A stretch of DNA of 64,000 nt from contig JAFPBO010000052.1 of the NCBI GenBank assembly GCA_017390475.1, forward strand, positions 1-64,000, written 5' to 3'. The DNA is from Loktanella sp. Its GTDB lineage: Bacteria; Pseudomonadota; Alphaproteobacteria; Rhodobacterales; Rhodobacteraceae. Under the pieces are notes generated by a model. It was given only the letters and a program-made list of their open reading frames with translations, was not told where the DNA came from and searched no databases. The position numbers were made by a program, and so were the translations under genes. Positions 8,912 through 18,245 of this stretch are shown here, piece by piece; position 1 is the first letter of the stretch, and each line of letters begins with the position of its first letter.

Positions 8912-9406
8912 TCATTTAACCGACGACAGTTCAGCATGCGTGCCGAACTGACCTTCGTGATAGGTCAGCGGCGACATGCTTTGCTGTATCCAGACATCTC
9001 GAATCTCACCGAAAATCACCGTATGGGTCCCGTGCTCCAAATGATGTGCGGTGCGGCAATCGAAGCTGACGCAAGCACCAATCAGTGCGGGTGCGCCGGT
9101 TTCGCGGACGGACCACTTGCCCATGTCGAACCGCGTTTCTCGTGCCGCGGGCGTGGCAAAGCGGGTGGCGATCGCGGATTGGTCGGCAGACAGAACATTG
9201 ACGCAAAAGCAGCCTGCACGCAGCAGGTGATCGTGGATCGACGCGCTGCGGTTGATGCAGATCAACAGCGTCGGTGGCGTGGCACAGACCGATGTGACAG
9301 CTGTCGCGATCACGCCGTAGCGAAGGTCATCGTCAACTGTCGTGATCAGGCTGACACCGGCAGCAAGGCGGCGCATGCCATTCTTGAAATCGTCAGGCAG
9401 GGGCAA
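8912..9406 (-). CDS. Flavin reductase, RutF-like
   Basis: This 164-residue protein of the flavin reductase domain family probably supplies reduced FMN to the RutA-like oxygenase encoded upstream. Family stretches are GVSLITTVDDD, TSVCATPPTLLICINRSASIH, FCVNVLSADQ and CVSFDCRTAHHLEHGTHTVIFGEI. These parallel E. coli RutF closely in order. The start is probably TTG at 9406, with GGAG seven bases upstream inside the end of the amidase gene. An ATG at 9376 would cut the first helix. It is the last gene of the leftward unit RutA - amidase - amidase - reductase and overlaps the preceding amidase by 14 bases. Confidence 0.82.
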   Translation of the reverse strand: MPLPDDFKNGMRRLAAGVSLITTVDDDLRYGVIATAVTSVCATPPTLLICINRSASIHDHLLRAGCFCVNVLSADQSAIATRFATPAARETRFDMGKWSVRETGAPALIGACVSFDCRTAHHLEHGTHTVIFGEIRDVWIQQSMSPLTYHEGQFGTHAELSSVK

Positions 9407-10670
9407 AAGGCGTCTCCATATTCAAAAGCTGAGGTGCGATTGTCGCCGCGATCCGCAGTAAACCTGCGTCAGAGGCGCGCGGGCAGACCAGTTGCAGGCC
9501 GACCGGCAGCCCCTGATGGCAGCCAGCAGGCAAGGCGATGCATGGCATCTGCAACGCGGTCCAGATCGCATTGAACACTGGATTTCCCGGGCTGCGGCCC
9601 AGCGGGGCTGTCCCGGGCGCAGCCGGCGCTAGCAAAGCCGCGATGCCTGCGTCTGCCATCATCTTTTCCAATTGCATCGCAAATCCAGCCAGACGATCCC
9701 TTGCGCTGAACGCTGCGCGCATTGTGGCTGATGTACGGCTGTTGACCCGGTCGCGGAAATCCTGGTGCAACCCACCCGGTTGCGTCCGCGCAAGAGGCAG
9801 GAAGGCCGCAGCCCCTTCTGCGAACATGATCTCCCTGTGCAAGCTGTCGATCTCTGCAAACTCTGCCGGCAACGTGAAGGGCAGGGTGCAAGGCAAGTTG
9901 GCAGCGCGGGTCAGCGCATCAATCATCGGCTGTGTCAGCCTGTCGTGATAGGGCGTGTGACACAGGCCTAGAGTTATATTGCCCACAGCATCATTGTCCG
10001 GCAAGTCAAACACGCCAGCGAGCAATGCCATGTCCTCGATATGGCGGGCATGAAAGCCGACGGTATCAAAACTTGGCGCATAGGGCTTCAGCCCCTCGGT
10101 CGAAATCAGGCCGAAGCTGGGTTTCATACCGTAGATACCGCAAAAGCTGGCAGGCCGGATGGTCGATCCCCCGGTTTGCGTCGCAATAGCAAGCGGGACA
10201 TGGAAATCAGCCACCGCCGCCGCTGACCCGGCGGAGGACCCGCCCGGCGTATGCGCTGGCTGCACCGGATTACCCGTCGCGGCATCCCGCCCGGCGGCGG
10301 CAAATTCGGTCGTGTCGGTTTTGCCGATAATGATCGCCCCTGCGGCGCGCAGCATCATCACCACCGCCGCATCGCTGGCAGGCCGGTGCCCAGCGTAAAG
10401 CGGCGAATTATACGTGGTCGGCATGCCCGCAGTGGCAAAAACATCCTTTACACCGATGGGCAGACCCGCCAATGGGCGCGGATCGTTCGCCGTGATCAGC
10501 GCGGCTTCCGCCTCTGCCTGCGGATTGAGGCAAAGCCACGCCCTGACCGCATTATCGCGGGCGGCTATCCGTGCAAGACAGGCGCGTGTCAGATCAAGCG
10601 CTGTGAAATCTCCACGCCTGATCCCCCCTAGCGCCTGAACGGCACCAAGCTGCGTCAGTTCGTCGTTCAT
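9393..10670 (-). CDS. Amidase-signature hydrolase 1 of the catabolic island
   Basis: This 425-residue protein of the amidase-signature family hydrolyses an amide bond by a Ser-cisSer-Lys triad. The visible catalytic elements are Lys75 in GVKDVF, the GGSSAGS loop at about 143-149, and the nucleophile in QTGGST at Ser169. I chose the ATG at 10670 because it overlaps the stop of the preceding amidase as ATGA; an upstream extension has no family character. Two consecutive amidases directly behind a RutA-like ring-opening oxygenase suggest sequential hydrolysis of the opened ring or of a released ureide. The substrate is unknown. It is not a GatA, since no gatB is adjacent. Confidence 0.85.
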   Translation of the reverse strand: MNDELTQLGAVQALGGIRRGDFTALDLTRACLARIAARDNAVRAWLCLNPQAEAEAALITANDPRPLAGLPIGVKDVFATAGMPTTYNSPLYAGHRPASDAAVVMMLRAAGAIIIGKTDTTEFAAAGRDAATGNPVQPAHTPGGSSAGSAAAVADFHVPLAIATQTGGSTIRPASFCGIYGMKPSFGLISTEGLKPYAPSFDTVGFHARHIEDMALLAGVFDLPDNDAVGNITLGLCHTPYHDRLTQPMIDALTRAANLPCTLPFTLPAEFAEIDSLHREIMFAEGAAAFLPLARTQPGGLHQDFRDRVNSRTSATMRAAFSARDRLAGFAMQLEKMMADAGIAALLAPAAPGTAPLGRSPGNPVFNAIWTALQMPCIALPAGCHQGLPVGLQLVCPRASDAGLLRIAATIAPQLLNMETPFAPA

Positions 10671-12115
10671 GGCTGCATCAGGTGATGTCCTGTCACCCCC
10701 TGAAATGCCGCGCCAAGCGCAAGACACAGCGCATCGTCATAAGGCCGCGCTACGATTTGTATCCCGAGCGGCAGACCACTTGGTCCGACCCCGGACGGCA
10801 GCATCAGCGCCGGAAAGCCGACCAGATCCCAGATCATCGTATTGCGAGAGATGATATCGAAACCATGTGGAGTTCCATCGATATCGATCCGCAAGCCATC
10901 AAGGTGCCCGGCCTCGCCGCCAAGGCCGGGGGTGACCAGCACATCAACGTCCCATCGCGCCAGAAGCCGTTCGATCAGGGCGCTGCGACGTCCCATGGCC
11001 AGCAGATAATCAGCCGCGGTAATTTGTTCGCCGCGCGCAATACGCGCTTTCAGACCTGCATCCTGTTCATCACGCCGGTCTTTGTTGTGCCGCTGGCTTG
11101 CGGCGAGTTCGGCTGTCAGGATGGTCCAGCCGGCCTCGTGATTGGCGGCCATCTCGCCGAATGTTGTGGCTGTGTCGATTGGCACGCAGGTCGCGCCCAG
11201 TGTTTCCATGACCTGCAGCGCCGCGCGCCAAGCCTGCAGAACCGCGGCATCGACGCTATCGGTGAACCAGCCGTCCGGTACGCCGATGCGTAATTGATGC
11301 AGTGGGCGCGGCTGCACCTCGCCCAGTATCGCCATGAGCTTCGCCAGATCCGCTGCGCAAAGCCCCATGGGGCCCAGATGGTCAAGCGTCCAGCTCAGCG
11401 GTGCGACCCCGTCAGTCGACAGCAAAGCGCGTGTCGGCTTCAGCCCGGTGATCCCGCACCAGCAGGACGGCACACGGATTGACCCGCCGGTATCGGTGCC
11501 AAGCGCGAAGGGCAGCATGCGCCGCGCGACAGCGGCACCTGATCCGGTCGACGATCCACCCGTCCAACGGTTGGCATCGTAGGGATTGGTCACAACACCA
11601 TGCCTTGGATTGAACGGTGAGCCTGCGGCGAATTCCGTGGTGGCCAGTATCGCGACTGGGATTGCGCCTGCGGCACGCAGGCGGCTCACAGCATGCGCAT
11701 CTTTTGCGGCAACACGGGATCCCGTCAACAGCGACCCACAGGTGATCTCTGCACCAGCGACATCGATGATCGCCTTTACCCCGAAAAGAATGCCTTCCAG
11801 CGGACGCGCCTTGCCAGCCTGCCAGCGAGCAGTCGAATCCTCCGCCGCAGCGGTGCAATCCAGCACCGACAGAACCGCCTCTGCCTCCGCCGGCGCGTTG
11901 ACCGCCGCACGAAAGCGGGCGAATTCGGCGGCCGGGCTGGTCTGACCTTTTGCGTAACGCGAAAGTAGATCAGCAATGCCGTCAGGCGCGCCGATGGTGT
12001 CGCCTTTGTCAAGCGGCGGTGCCAAACGCCTGACACATGACTTCAGATCAAAGGCGCCAAAAGGGTCGGCGGGCGGCCCGAGGGGAAGGCCGCCCGATGG
12101 GATGGCGTCTTTCAT
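10667..12115 (-). CDS. Amidase-signature hydrolase 2 of the catabolic island
   Basis: This is a 482-residue amidase-signature enzyme. The triad elements are Lys114 in [11 protein letters not shown], the loop [12 protein letters not shown] near 186-197, and Ser212 in [13 protein letters not shown] roughly 70-residue N-terminal part precedes the core and contains a short helical stretch ([20 protein letters not shown]) as in AtzF/AtzE-like amidases. It overlaps both the RutA-like gene upstream and amidase 1 downstream by four bases, so all are one transcript. Hydrolysis of a linear ureide or carbamoyl intermediate is the most natural role. This comes from context; the sequence alone does not fix the substrate. 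Confidence 0.85.
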   Translation of the reverse strand: MKDAIPSGGLPLGPPADPFGAFDLKSCVRRLAPPLDKGDTIGAPDGIADLLSRYAKGQTSPAAEFARFRAAVNAPAEAEAVLSVLDCTAAAEDSTARWQAGKARPLEGILFGVKAIIDVAGAEITCGSLLTGSRVAAKDAHAVSRLRAAGAIPVAILATTEFAAGSPFNPRHGVVTNPYDANRWTGGSSTGSGAAVARRMLPFALGTDTGGSIRVPSCWCGITGLKPTRALLSTDGVAPLSWTLDHLGPMGLCAADLAKLMAILGEVQPRPLHQLRIGVPDGWFTDSVDAAVLQAWRAALQVMETLGATCVPIDTATTFGEMAANHEAGWTILTAELAASQRHNKDRRDEQDAGLKARIARGEQITAADYLLAMGRRSALIERLLARWDVDVLVTPGLGGEAGHLDGLRIDIDGTPHGFDIISRNTMIWDLVGFPALMLPSGVGPSGLPLGIQIVARPYDDALCLALGAAFQGVTGHHLMQP

Positions 12116-13194
12116 TCAGCAGCGAGCGCCAGCTTGCTTTGACGGCATTGCATCAACGGCTGCACCTTTTGGCCAAAGGTATCCAGACCGTCAAGGAAAT
12201 CATCGAACGTCATCATGATACCTTTCACGCCTTCAATGCTCGCCACATCATCTAGCATCCGCGCAACGGTCTCATAAGACCCGACCAAAGTGCCCATATT
12301 GAAGTTCACCGCACCCTGCGGCAGATTGATGTGCTTGGCGGTCGAAGTATCATCTGCGGTCTTGTCCTTGGACCCTTGGTCCGCCATCCAGGCCAGCGCA
12401 TCAGCATCGACGCCAGAGCGCAGATGTTCCCAGCGCGCCATTGCCTTTTCATCGGTCTCGTCTGCGATGATCATGAACAGCACATAGGCACCGACATCGC
12501 GGCCTGCCTGTTTCGCGGCCTTCACCAAGGTTTCAGCGCCGTCCGAAAATGCGAGAGGCGTGTTGATCCCGACACCCATGACGAAATTGTAATCGGCATG
12601 TTCGGCGGCAAAGGCCATGCCCTTGGCGGATTGCCCGGCTGCGACGATTTCAACCTTGCTGGGCTGTGGCGAGAGTTTGCAATCATCCATGGTGAAATGC
12701 TTGCCCTTGAAATCGGACGTGCCGTTTTCCCAAAGATCGCGCATGACGCTGACATATTCGGCACCGTAATCATAACGATAGCCAAAATATGCGTCTCCGG
12801 GCCAAAGGCCCATCTGGGTATATTCGTTCTTGGCCCAGCCGGTCACGATATTGACACCAAAACGCCCTGGCGCAATGGAATCGATGGTCGCGGACATCCG
12901 CGCCACAAGGGCAGGGGGCAGCGTCAGGATCGCGGTGGACGCAAACAGCTTGATCTTGCTGGTCACTGCGGCAAGCCCGGCCATCAACGTAAAGCTTTCA
13001 AGGTTATGATCCCAGAATTCAGTCTTGCCGCCGAAACCGCGCAGTTTGATCATCGAAAGCGCGAATTCGAGGCCGTAGCCCTCGGCCTTTTGCACGACCT
13101 GTTTATTCAGTTCAAACGACGGCTTGTATTGTGGCGCGGTTTCAGAAATCAGCCAGCCGTTGTTCCCGATCGGGATAAAGACGCCCATGTCCAT
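12112..13194 (-). CDS. rutA: RutA-like flavin-dependent pyrimidine/amide monooxygenase
   Basis: This 360-residue luciferase-like monooxygenase closely parallels E. coli RutA, which opens the uracil ring between N3 and C4 using FMNH2 and O2. Shared stretches include [60 protein letters not shown] and [11 protein letters not shown]. It is the first gene of a leftward operon that also supplies its flavin reductase. A perfect GntR-type operator lies about 80 bases upstream. In the Rut pathway the product is ureidoacrylate peracid, handled by RutB/C/D. Here RutC and RutD are absent and amidases follow, so the true substrate may be a related cyclic amide rather than uracil. Confidence 0.88.
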   Translation of the reverse strand: MDMGVFIPIGNNGWLISETAPQYKPSFELNKQVVQKAEGYGLEFALSMIKLRGFGGKTEFWDHNLESFTLMAGLAAVTSKIKLFASTAILTLPPALVARMSATIDSIAPGRFGVNIVTGWAKNEYTQMGLWPGDAYFGYRYDYGAEYVSVMRDLWENGTSDFKGKHFTMDDCKLSPQPSKVEIVAAGQSAKGMAFAAEHADYNFVMGVGINTPLAFSDGAETLVKAAKQAGRDVGAYVLFMIIADETDEKAMARWEHLRSGVDADALAWMADQGSKDKTADDTSTAKHINLPQGAVNFNMGTLVGSYETVARMLDDVASIEGVKGIMMTFDDFLDGLDTFGQKVQPLMQCRQSKLALAAE

Positions 13195-13272
13195 AGCAAT
13201 ACCTTCCTGTTGGGGTTTGTATGGACATAGTTTCGATTCTGGTGGTCCGTGCTAGGCTTTGGTCTGAATAAA

Positions 13273-13282
13273 TGTCCGGACA
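13273..13282. promoter_or_regulatory. Operator copy 1, upstream of the rutA-like operon
   Basis: Perfect palindrome TGTCCGGACA (context AATGTCCGGACAAT) between the GntR gene and rutA. Three further exact copies and one near copy lie at the other units of the island, so this is the probable binding site of the GntR/UTRA regulator. Confidence 0.75.
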
Positions 13283-13351
13283 ATGCTAAAATTTTTGCAA
13301 CGCCCGGAATTCTTGCTGCCTATTGGTGTGGTTGTCGAAATTTTGAACATG

Positions 13352-14101
13352 TCATGTTTCCGGCTCTCCCGCTGACAGCACGGTCCGGTAATTGAACCGT
13401 TCTGCTGGCAGGGTCTGAATCGCATATTCCAGCAAACGCCCGCGCGATGACAAATAGCGACGTGTCATGCGCAGAGCTAGCGATCCTGTGGGCAGCATCA
13501 GTTTTCCTGCCAGATCAGGTGTCAGTTGCACCGGAGTCAGTTCTTGATGGATCGAGGCAATCCGCTCTCCGGTGTAACTTTCGACCATATGGAACAGCGC
13601 CTTGCGCAGAACGTCCACGCCTTGCAACACCTCTGCCACACTTTCATCAAGATAGACCTCGTTCCAACAAAATGGCAGGTCTTCGCCTTTAAAATAACGC
13701 AAACCAGCGGCATAGGTAAAGGTGCGACCGGGGGCAACTCCCATTTCATACGCTACCTCCTGGCGGGCGATCACCTCTGTCTTGGTCTGGAAATGCAGTT
13801 CCGAATCGCGCGAGAAGTCAAACAGATCATGCCGCGACTGGCCCCGGAACCGGGTCCGCCAATCGTTGCCTTTGGTATTGACCATCGTGCCCACGCCTTT
13901 ACGCGCGGTGACAGTGCCATTGCGTTTCAACTGATCAATCGCCTGACGCACAGTATAGCGCGACACCTGAAACGCGGTCACAAGTTCCGCCTCGGTCGGC
14001 AACAGGGTGCCGATGGGATAGATATCGTCGCGGATGCGTTGTTCCAGCTTATGGGCGATCTGCAGATAGAGCGGTGAAGCGCGGTCCAGATGGGGGGGCA
14101 T
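13352..14101 (-). CDS. GntR-family (UTRA/HutC-type) transcriptional regulator
   Basis: This regulator of about 249 residues has an N-terminal winged helix (SPLYLQIAHKLEQRIRDDIYP, LPTEAELVTAFQVSRYTVRQAIDQL, then GVGTMV) and a C-terminal UTRA ligand-sensing domain (SYTGERIASIHQELTPVQL, GSLALRMTRRYLSSRGRLLEYAIQTL). An in-frame ATG at 14137 overlaps an operator copy, which argues that 14101 is the real start and that the operator represses the gene itself. AGAGGA lies upstream of 14101 at slightly long spacing. It sits between the leftward rutA operon and the rightward MFS gene. It replaces RutR, the TetR-type regulator of classical rut loci. Confidence 0.88.
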   Translation of the reverse strand: MPPHLDRASPLYLQIAHKLEQRIRDDIYPIGTLLPTEAELVTAFQVSRYTVRQAIDQLKRNGTVTARKGVGTMVNTKGNDWRTRFRGQSRHDLFDFSRDSELHFQTKTEVIARQEVAYEMGVAPGRTFTYAAGLRYFKGEDLPFCWNEVYLDESVAEVLQGVDVLRKALFHMVESYTGERIASIHQELTPVQLTPDLAGKLMLPTGSLALRMTRRYLSSRGRLLEYAIQTLPAERFNYRTVLSAGEPET

Positions 14102-14126
14102 ATCGGGCTTGCGTCCTCTTGTTATT

Positions 14127-14136
14127 TGTCCGGACA
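14127..14136. promoter_or_regulatory. Operator copy 2, GntR/MFS divergent promoter region
   Basis: Exact TGTCCGGACA (context TTGTCCGGACAT). It lies between the divergent GntR gene and the MFS gene (start 14188), placed to repress both. Its right half contains the alternative GntR start at 14137. Confidence 0.75.
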
Positions 14137-14187
14137 TATGTGTATCTGGAGCGAAACGATATAAACGTACCTGTGGCAGATCATATT

Positions 14188-15417
14188 ATGTCAAGTCTAC
14201 AACACTTTGGCGAGACTCAGTCTTCCACTTCGCAGGTGTGGCTGACGCTATCGCGGATGACCGCCGTCCAGATTGCCGCAACTTCAAGCGTTCTTGCTCT
14301 GACGGCACTTGCACCGATTGTCGCCGAAACACTGGGCGTTGGTGCTTACTGGATCGGGTATCAGGTCAGCTTTATCTATTTCGCGGGGCTGTTCGCATCG
14401 CTTTGCGCCGGCAGTTTGGTCGCGCGGCTCAGCGGCGAGGCGATCATCGCGACCGAACTGGTCCTGCTGATCATCGGTCTGGTGCTGCTGGCCAGCGCCA
14501 ACCCGGTGCTGATGGTCGCCGCCTCCGTGCTGTTCGGGATAGCCTATGGCATCAATAACCCGGCCTCATCCGTCATTTTGCAAGAGGTAGCATCGGACAA
14601 ACGCCGCAGCCTGATCTTTTCGCTCAAGCAAAGTGGGGTGCCTTTGGGTGCGGTCGTCGCCAGTGCTTTTCTGCCGCTGTTGGCGCTGTGGCTATCAAGC
14701 TGGCAGGCCGCAATCCTTGCGCTGGCGTTCTTGCCTGCGATCCTTCTGCCGCTGACATTGCGGCGGATGTGGCACCGGCCAGCGCGCAGCCTGGGGAGGT
14801 TTCCCGGCATATTTTCAACTGCCGTGAACGAGCAAAAGGCGATCATGCGCGATCCGGCCTTGCGCACGCTTGCTGCGCTGGGTTGTCTTATGTCGGCAAT
14901 GCAATTGACTGTGACAGCCTTCGCAGTTGTGTCACTGGTCGAGATCGGGTGGTCGATCCCCGCTGCTGGTGCCTTGGGCGCGGCTTTGCAGATCGCTGGC
15001 GCGACAGGGCGCGTGGGCTGGGGAATTGTTGCTGATCGGTTTGGTCCGTTCCGCGTGTTGTCGGCGCTGGGCTTTGCGGCGGGGGGGTTGTCACTGGTAC
15101 TCTATTTCCAGCCTTTATTGCCGCAACCGGTTCTGGCCTTCGTCCTTGTGGCGCTCGGGGCCTGCGCCTCTGGCTGGAACGGCGTGTTTTTGGCAGCAAT
15201 CGCCCGCACGGCACCACCGGGGCGCGTCGGTGCTGCGACTGGGGCCATCCTGTCTTACACCTTTATCGGGGTCATCATCGGCCCATCCCTGTTCGCAGCA
15301 CTTTACCATGTCCTCGGAAGTTATCCGCTCTGCTTCGCCATCGGCGCGATTCCCGGTCTCATAGGCGGCGTGCTGGGCTATCGTCGGCACAATGCGAATA
15401 GCTTTGTCCGGACATAA
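14188..15417 (+). CDS. MFS transporter
   Basis: This is a 409-residue major facilitator with about twelve hydrophobic segments. It shows the loop 2-3 signature region SLVARLSGEAI and, in the second half, a GRVGWGIVADRFGPFRVL motif typical of cyanate/monocarboxylate-type MFS carriers. Several longer starts are open upstream, but the ATG at 14188 is chosen because the preceding frame crosses the operator and the GntR coding region. It is divergent from the regulator and flanked by operator copies 2 and 3, so it belongs to the same regulon. It probably imports the pathway substrate or exports a product and stands where RutG would be expected. Confidence 0.85.
   Translation: MSSLQHFGETQSSTSQVWLTLSRMTAVQIAATSSVLALTALAPIVAETLGVGAYWIGYQVSFIYFAGLFASLCAGSLVARLSGEAIIATELVLLIIGLVLLASANPVLMVAASVLFGIAYGINNPASSVILQEVASDKRRSLIFSLKQSGVPLGAVVASAFLPLLALWLSSWQAAILALAFLPAILLPLTLRRMWHRPARSLGRFPGIFSTAVNEQKAIMRDPALRTLAALGCLMSAMQLTVTAFAVVSLVEIGWSIPAAGALGAALQIAGATGRVGWGIVADRFGPFRVLSALGFAAGGLSLVLYFQPLLPQPVLAFVLVALGACASGWNGVFLAAIARTAPPGRVGAATGAILSYTFIGVIIGPSLFAALYHVLGSYPLCFAIGAIPGLIGGVLGYRRHNANSFVRT
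15405..15414. promoter_or_regulatory. Operator copy 3, inside the last codons of the MFS gene
   Basis: Exact TGTCCGGACA (context TTGTCCGGACAT) covering the final codons of the MFS gene, immediately before its stop at 15415-15417. It lies 107 bases upstream of copy 4, so the two could cooperate at the promoter of the ABC operon. Confidence 0.7.
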
Positions 15418-15511
15418 AAAGCAGCAAGCGTCGGTGATCAGCGCTATTATTTTCAGCAAAAAATAAAAGTAACTGAAAAATACCTAAAATAGGCTTCTAT
15501 CCAACCTAGTA

Positions 15512-15521
15512 TGTCCGGACA
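15512..15521. promoter_or_regulatory. Operator copy 4, upstream of the ABC-amidase-rutE operon
   Basis: Exact TGTCCGGACA (context ATGTCCGGACAA) 33 bases before the binding-protein start, within an AT-rich promoter-like stretch at 15440-15540. The placement suits repression of the downstream six-gene unit. Confidence 0.75.
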
Positions 15522-15554
15522 AATAAAGTTGTAATCACTCATGGGGACATGCCA

Positions 15555-16637
15555 ATGAAATTTCGCGCCACCTATCTGCTTTTACCTTTCCTGATTCCCG
15601 CCGTTGCACAGGCCGATGCCATGGACGATGCGCTGGCCCTGATCGAAAAGCATCGGGAAATTCCAGCCTTCGTGCCACAGGGTGATCCGTTTGATGCCCG
15701 CACCTGCATGGCTGATAAATCAGTCTTTTCGATTCCGGTGACGATGACGATCCCGTTTGCGGTCGCTCTTGAAGATGCGATGTCGCGCGCTGCGGCCGAT
15801 GTCGGGTTTCGCTATACCGTTTGGGAAACGCAAGGCGGGATGGATTCCTACATCCAGGGTGTCGATCAGGCTGTGTCGCAAGGCTATGATCTGGTCGATC
15901 TTGCCGGTGGTCTGAATCCTGTCGTGATCGGGCCACAACTGATGCAGGCGCGCGAGGCGGGGCTGACCGTCACCACGACCCATCTGTATGACGAAACGCA
16001 GGAACAGGCTGACATCGTTGATGCCTCGGCCAAGGTGCCATTTTCCACAGTCGGTGACATTCTGGCGGCTTGGGCATTCGTCCAGACCGACGGCGCGCCC
16101 AATGTCCTGATCATCGGTTCCGACGATGTTCTGCCGACGACGCCTTTTGTCGAAAGCATTCAGGCATCGCTGACCGAATATTGCCCCGATTGCGCGCAGC
16201 AATATCTCAACGTGCCACTGGCCGAATGGGGCACGCGTATCCAGTCTGGGGTGCAATCGGCCATGCTGTCGAACCCTGATATCAATTTCATCATCCCGAT
16301 CTACGACAGCATGTCACAATTCGTCACCCCCGCCTTGCGGATCGCCGGGGCCGATGTGCCGATCGCAAGCTTCAATGGCACGCCCTTCGTGCTTGATATG
16401 GTTCGTGAAGATACGGTGCAAATGGTGATCGGGGAAAGCCTTGGCTGGGCCGGATATGCGGCGGTCGATGTGCAGATGCGCCAGCTCTGCGGGCTGCCGG
16501 TGCCGGATGATCTGGGCATCCCACTGGTGATTTTCGATGAGTCCAATATCGAAACCGTCGGCGTTCCGGCCAATTTCGACGATGGCTACGGCGATGCACA
16601 TATCGCCGGTTTCCGCGAACTCTGGATGCTGGACTAA
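15555..16637 (+). CDS. ABC transporter substrate-binding protein (sugar-type, Peripla_BP_4-like)
   Basis: This is a 360-residue periplasmic binding protein with a Sec signal (KFRATYLLLPFLIPAVAQADA) and no lipobox. The body has the two-lobed sugar-type pattern with repeated beta-alpha units (VSQGYDLVDLAGGLNPVVIGPQ; VLIIGSDDVLPTTPFVESIQ; IPIYDSMSQFVTPALRIAG). The ATG at 15555 is preferred over 15549 because GGGGA sits seven bases before it and only about one base before the earlier one. It is the first gene of the operon controlled by operator copies 3 and 4. Together with the following ATPase and permease it should import the cyclic amide or a related compound. Confidence 0.85.
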   Translation: MKFRATYLLLPFLIPAVAQADAMDDALALIEKHREIPAFVPQGDPFDARTCMADKSVFSIPVTMTIPFAVALEDAMSRAAADVGFRYTVWETQGGMDSYIQGVDQAVSQGYDLVDLAGGLNPVVIGPQLMQAREAGLTVTTTHLYDETQEQADIVDASAKVPFSTVGDILAAWAFVQTDGAPNVLIIGSDDVLPTTPFVESIQASLTEYCPDCAQQYLNVPLAEWGTRIQSGVQSAMLSNPDINFIIPIYDSMSQFVTPALRIAGADVPIASFNGTPFVLDMVREDTVQMVIGESLGWAGYAAVDVQMRQLCGLPVPDDLGIPLVIFDESNIETVGVPANFDDGYGDAHIAGFRELWMLD

Positions 16638-16640
16638 GCC

Positions 16641-18245
16641 ATGAATGTCGAGCCGCTGTCCCCGCCCGGTGTCACCACTCATGACGCCGATATCCTGCGG
16701 ATGTCACATATCAGGATGAAATTCGGCCCTGTCGAGGTGCTCAAGGATGTCACCCTGACACTACGCCGCAAGGAAATCCTTGGTCTGTTGGGGGCGAACG
16801 GGTCCGGCAAGTCAACGCTGATCAAGGTGCTTGCCGGGTTCAATTCGCCCGAACCCGGCAGCGTCGTGCGGCTCTGGGGTGAAGAACTGCCCCTCCCGCT
16901 CGATGCGGGGCGGATCCGGCAAATGGGGGTTGCCTTCGTGCATCAGCATCTGGCCTTGGTGCCAAGCCTGTCGGTAATCGACAATATGCTGATTTCGGAC
17001 ACTTCGCTGCGGCCTTACGGCATCAACTGGGGCAAAGAACGGCGCCGGATATCGGCCCTGATGGCCGAATTCGGCCTGACCATCGATCCTGACGCGATGG
17101 TCGGGTCACTGTCCCCGGTCGAGCGTGCCTTTGTCGCCATCGTCCGCGCCTTTGCCGAATTGCGCCGGTCTGATGCAGGCCGGGGCGGCGAAGGCATTCT
17201 GGTGCTGGATGAACCGACGCCGTTTCTGTCCGTGGCTGATGTCGACAAGCTTTTCACGCTTCTGCGCGGCATCCGGGCGACCGGCGCGTCGGTGATCATC
17301 GTCACCCACGACATTGACGAGGTGTTGAGCCTGACCAACCGTGTTGCCGTGATGCGCGACGGGCGGCTCGCGGCGATGCTGAACACGCAGGATACCAGCC
17401 GCCAGCAAATTCTTGATACAATCGTCGGACGGGCGATATCGGCCTATGAACGTGCCGCCAAAACAGCGCCCACGCAGCCCAATGTGACGATCAAGGGCTT
17501 GTCCGGTGGCCGCTGCAAAGGGTTCGATGCAACGCTAAAAAAAGGTGAAATCCTTGGTGTCACCGGGCTGATCGGCTCGGGCTTTGCCGATGTGCCGTAT
17601 CTTTTGTTCGGTGCAACACCCGGTCAGGGGCAGATCACGGTGGGCAAGACACAGCTGGACGCGGCCCATCTGCCGCCTGCAAAGGCGCATGGCGCAGGCA
17701 TTGCCCTGTTGCCGGGCGACAGAATGGGGCAGGGCGGTGTGGCCACCCTCTCAGTCACCGAAAATGCAACCTTTCTGGCATTGCCGCGCATGCGACACGG
17801 CCTGGGGCTGAGCCATGCAATGATGACACGCGCGACCAACGCGCTGATCGCAGCGCATGATGTGCGCCCTGCCAATTCGTCGGCGGACCTTGGCAATCTG
17901 TCGGGTGGCAATCAGCAAAAAGTATTACTGGGCAAATGGCTGGCCGAGGAACCGCAGCTTTTATGCCTCGATGAGCCGACGCAGGGCGTCGACTATGGCG
18001 CGCGGCAGCAAATTTTTGCAGCCTTGGATCAGGCCGCAGCGCGTGGCATGACGATCCTTATCGCCTCGACCGATCACGAACAGCTCGCACAGCTTTGCGA
18101 CCGGGTGATCGTGTTTCGCCGAGGCGTGCCGATACAGGAACTTGGCGGCGCTGAGGTCGCAAAAGAAAAGATCGCACGCGCCTGTCTGGGCAGCGATCTG
18201 CCCCAAAACAATGACGTCCCTCAGGATACGGAGGTCTTTGCATGA
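16641..18245 (+). CDS. ABC transporter double ATPase (RbsA-type)
   Basis: This 534-residue protein has two ATP-binding domains in tandem. Domain 1 has Walker A GANGSGKST, a divergent signature LSPVERA and Walker B ILVLDEPTPF. Domain 2 has a degenerate Walker A (GLIGSGFADV), signature LSGGNQQKV and Walker B LLCLDEPTQGVD. This is the RbsA/XylG type that pairs with a single kind of permease. It starts three bases after the binding-protein stop and overlaps the permease start by ATGA. It energises uptake of the island's presumed substrate; the ligand is not evident from the ATPase. Confidence 0.9.
   Translation: MNVEPLSPPGVTTHDADILRMSHIRMKFGPVEVLKDVTLTLRRKEILGLLGANGSGKSTLIKVLAGFNSPEPGSVVRLWGEELPLPLDAGRIRQMGVAFVHQHLALVPSLSVIDNMLISDTSLRPYGINWGKERRRISALMAEFGLTIDPDAMVGSLSPVERAFVAIVRAFAELRRSDAGRGGEGILVLDEPTPFLSVADVDKLFTLLRGIRATGASVIIVTHDIDEVLSLTNRVAVMRDGRLAAMLNTQDTSRQQILDTIVGRAISAYERAAKTAPTQPNVTIKGLSGGRCKGFDATLKKGEILGVTGLIGSGFADVPYLLFGATPGQGQITVGKTQLDAAHLPPAKAHGAGIALLPGDRMGQGGVATLSVTENATFLALPRMRHGLGLSHAMMTRATNALIAAHDVRPANSSADLGNLSGGNQQKVLLGKWLAEEPQLLCLDEPTQGVDYGARQQIFAALDQAAARGMTILIASTDHEQLAQLCDRVIVFRRGVPIQELGGAEVAKEKIARACLGSDLPQNNDVPQDTEVFA

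Noticed and set aside
12331-13230. A 299-codon rightward frame over the rutA gene
   Set aside because: It is the complement of a highly conserved enzyme gene and has no family character of its own.
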